A stretch of DNA of 64,000 nt from Dethiosulfatibacter aminovorans DSM 17477 (GTDB lineage Bacteria > Bacillota > Clostridia > Tissierellales > Dethiosulfatibacteraceae), in assembly GCF_900142005.1 (NCBI RefSeq), contig NZ_FQZL01000008.1, forward strand, positions 1 through 64,000. Direction: 5' to 3'. The notes beneath the pieces were generated by a model, which was not told the origin of the DNA, did not search any database, and saw nothing but the letters and a program-made list of their open reading frames with translations. Below are positions 62,650-64,000 of this stretch, piece after piece (position 1 is the stretch's first letter; each line of letters begins with the position of its first letter). The position numbers were made by a program, and so were the translations under genes.

Positions 62650-63150
62650 TTGACTCACAACAGCAAGTTAATAATAAACAAGATGGACGGATTATCGTGG
62701 GAAGAAGTGTTGACCTGGGAATATTCGGAAGATTTAAAAATACTGGATTTTCATGAAAATGAGATAGATCATAAAAGATTGAGGAATGGGCAGTTTTATT
62801 CCGTAAGGGACTCAAACTACGACCTTGTGGGGTATTACTGTTTTTGTGAAGATGCAAAATTTAAAAAGGGATATGAATACAATGTCTATGATGACTTTAC
62901 ATGTACGGACATAGGCATAGCACTAAATCCCAAGCTTTGCGACATGGGATATGGATTCATATTTCTTGTAAAGGCGCTGGAATTTGCAAGGGATAACTTC
63001 TATACGGACATGTTCAGGGCCACCGTTCCCATTTGCAACAAAAAGATTATAAGGATTTATGAAAAAGCCGGCTTTTCCATAGGAAAGGTATTTGAACATG
63101 AGGTTGGCAATAAAAAAATGAAATTTGCCGTTATGACTGTTACTCTTTAA
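62650..63150 (+). CDS. GNAT-family N-acetyltransferase
   Basis: 166 residues with the RimJ/RimL-like GNAT pattern: SVRDSNYDLVGYYCFCED, TDIGIALNPKLCDMGYGFIF as the acetyl-CoA loop region, and the typical end CNKKIIRIYEKAGFSIGKVF. Acceptor unknown. I take TTG 62650 as start, because AAGGGGTGAT lies just before it; GTG 62641 is part of that site. Ends 52 bases before the convergent Fur-type gene. Confidence 0.82.
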   Translation: MTHNSKLIINKMDGLSWEEVLTWEYSEDLKILDFHENEIDHKRLRNGQFYSVRDSNYDLVGYYCFCEDAKFKKGYEYNVYDDFTCTDIGIALNPKLCDMGYGFIFLVKALEFARDNFYTDMFRATVPICNKKIIRIYEKAGFSIGKVFEHEVGNKKMKFAVMTVTL

Positions 63151-63202
63151 ACGGAAAATTTCATCTATAGCTGGTTGTAATGTTTAAAAATATGATTGGA
63201 AT

Positions 63203-63631
63203 TTAGTTTTCTGATTTTTTCTTGCAGGAGATACAGGTTCCTCTCATGAATACCTGGAATTCATCGATGTCATATCCTGACAGTTCCTTGAAATTGTGGG
63301 TTGTGAAGTCTACAGGAATATCATATACCATTCCGCACTTGTTGCATTTGAAATGGGCATGGTTTGTAATATCCGCATCGTATCTGACTTCGTTTCCCTC
63401 TACATGTATGGGAATTGCTATACCTTTGTCTACAAAGAGATGAAGCGTATTATAGACTGTTGTCTTTGACAGTGTAATGAGTTCCGGACTCAATTCGTTG
63501 AAAATTTCATCCACTGTAGGATGGGACCTGTTTGCTGACAGATACTTGTAGATCATTATTCTTTGCAGTGAAGGTTTTATTGAATAATCTTCAAGATAGG
63601 TTTTGATTTTTTCAATTGTTGTTGGATACAT
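63203..63631 (-). CDS. Fur-family regulator, probably PerR-like
   Basis: 142 residues. Winged helix (KPSLQRIMIYKYLSANRSHPTVDEIF ... TLSKTTVYNTLHLFVDKG has the recognition helix) and a dimer domain with two CxxC zinc pairs (CNKCG and the C-terminal CISC). DITNHAHFKCNKCG holds the metal-sensing histidines. The nearby rubrerythrin-type gene just upstream supports a peroxide-sensing role, but Fur or Zur roles cannot be excluded by sequence. ATG at 63631 after AGGTGAT. Confidence 0.85.
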   Translation of the reverse strand: MYPTTIEKIKTYLEDYSIKPSLQRIMIYKYLSANRSHPTVDEIFNELSPELITLSKTTVYNTLHLFVDKGIAIPIHVEGNEVRYDADITNHAHFKCNKCGMVYDIPVDFTTHNFKELSGYDIDEFQVFMRGTCISCKKKSEN

Positions 63632-63693
63632 AATATCACCTGACTAAATTATTATTTGTTAACCCCGATAGTTTAATCTGAAATTCTTTTACT

Positions 63694-63722
63694 ATTATAA
63701 ATAATCAATAATGAACTGTAAA
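63694..63722 (-). promoter_or_regulatory. Promoter of the Fur/PerR-type gene
   Basis: On the minus strand TTTACA, 17-base spacer and TATAAT; the spacer contains AT-rich dyad-like sequence TTATTGATTATTTATAA that could be a Fur/PerR box, with low certainty. Confidence 0.5.
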
Positions 63723-63749
63723 TATCATAAGTTCAATACAGAGACAATT

Positions 63750-63806
63750 AAGACTTATGACAGCCTGATACTCATCTTGAATAACCTGATGCCATAAGTC
63801 TTTTAG
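63750..63806. terminator. Inverted repeat, possible terminator or attenuator
   Basis: AAGACTTATG and CATAAGTCTT are exact complements 33 bases apart, with A/T at both ends. It lies between the end of the rubrerythrin-like gene and the Fur-type gene, both on the minus strand. Confidence 0.5.
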
Positions 63807-63852
63807 TTCATTAACAATTCAGTTTTATTCAGCTGCAAAGGAGAGTGAAGTT

Positions 63853-64000
63853 TTACTTTCCGAAGTATCTTTCCAGAAGTCCTCTGAAGCCCATTCCGTG
63901 TCTTGCTTCGTCTTTGGCCATTTCGTGTACCGTATCGTGTACAGCGTCAAGGTTAAGTTGTTTGGCAAGAGTGGCAAGCTCTTTCTTTCCTGCGCATGCT
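63853..64000 (-). CDS. Rubrerythrin-family protein, C-terminal part only
   Basis: Minus-strand frame open from the window edge to TAA at 63853. The last residues read [20 protein letters not shown] then GLLERYFGK, which match the end of the ferritin-like domain of rubrerythrin/NADH-peroxidase proteins (the E-x2-H ligand pair in DEARH). The N-terminal part is outside the window. Lies upstream of, and in the same direction as, the Fur/PerR-type gene. Confidence 0.8.
   Translation of the reverse strand, partial: ACAGKKELATLAKQLNLDAVHDTVHEMAKDEARHGMGFRGLLERYFGK

Overview
The window looks like the chromosome of a low-GC, anaerobic Firmicute of the class Clostridia, probably an organism that ferments amino acids and organic acids. 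The signs are AT-rich DNA with strong AGGAGG ribosome binding sites and sigma-A promoters, an oxygen-independent radical SAM sulfatase-maturing enzyme, two rubrerythrin-type genes, a selenocysteine-containing thioredoxin-like protein, a c-di-GMP-I riboswitch and a sigma-54 acetoin dehydrogenase operon. The species cannot be named from the sequence alone. No rRNA, tRNA or CRISPR array was seen.

Region 1 (1-23.7 kb) is accessory in character. It starts with the end of an IS3-family element and has IS debris and a decayed duplication at its right side. A Ser-type lipoprotein sulfatase and its maturase are followed by an MFS transporter. Then comes a long CoA-thioester operon: thioesterase, fused enoyl-CoA hydratase/3-hydroxyacyl-CoA dehydrogenase, HMG-CoA-synthase-like protein fused to DUF35, thiolase, two class III CoA-transferases, a second near-identical MFS transporter, acyl-CoA synthetase, a CrtI-like flavoprotein and a GntP-type permease. 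Both promoters of this region share the same operator: an inverted TTTAATC/GATTAAA repeat on the -10 box, followed by tandem 13-bp GATTAAAT repeats. Two paralogous TetR regulators lie at the right side; the second sits beside a dead copy of the GntP permease. Together this reads as one regulon for uptake, desulfation and CoA-dependent breakdown of an unknown, probably sulfated, organic acid.

Region 2 (23.7-35.5 kb) is a peptide or N-acyl-amino-acid cluster: an IclR regulator with two palindromic operators, two YfcC transporters, three M20 amidohydrolases, a D-aminoacylase-like enzyme and an unusual GGDEF-like/HTH regulator. It is bounded by inverted copies of a 32-bp repeat.

Region 3 (35.5-43.7 kb) has a BCCT transporter plus ornithine-cyclodeaminase-family reductase. 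Next is a GntR-controlled operon of a YjiH transporter, both aconitase X subunits and a LarA-type racemase, with a shared operator at three places.

Region 4 (43.7-49.9 kb) holds housekeeping and regulatory genes: an SRAP protein, a GyrI-like protein, an HD-GYP membrane protein, the selenoprotein, a PadR/HAAS pair, a DUF1508 protein and rubrerythrin.

Region 5 (49.9-58.5 kb) is the acetoin dehydrogenase system: AcoR, a consensus sigma-54 promoter, two small DUF6506/Lin0512 proteins (the second apparently starting with ATC), then acoA, acoB, acoX, acoC and acoL.

Region 6 (58.5-64 kb) has a c-di-GMP-I riboswitch with its own terminator in front of a small secreted protein and an HD-GYP phosphodiesterase. 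After it come a hemolysin-III-type membrane protein, PepT, an acetyltransferase, a Fur/PerR-type regulator and the end of a second rubrerythrin gene.
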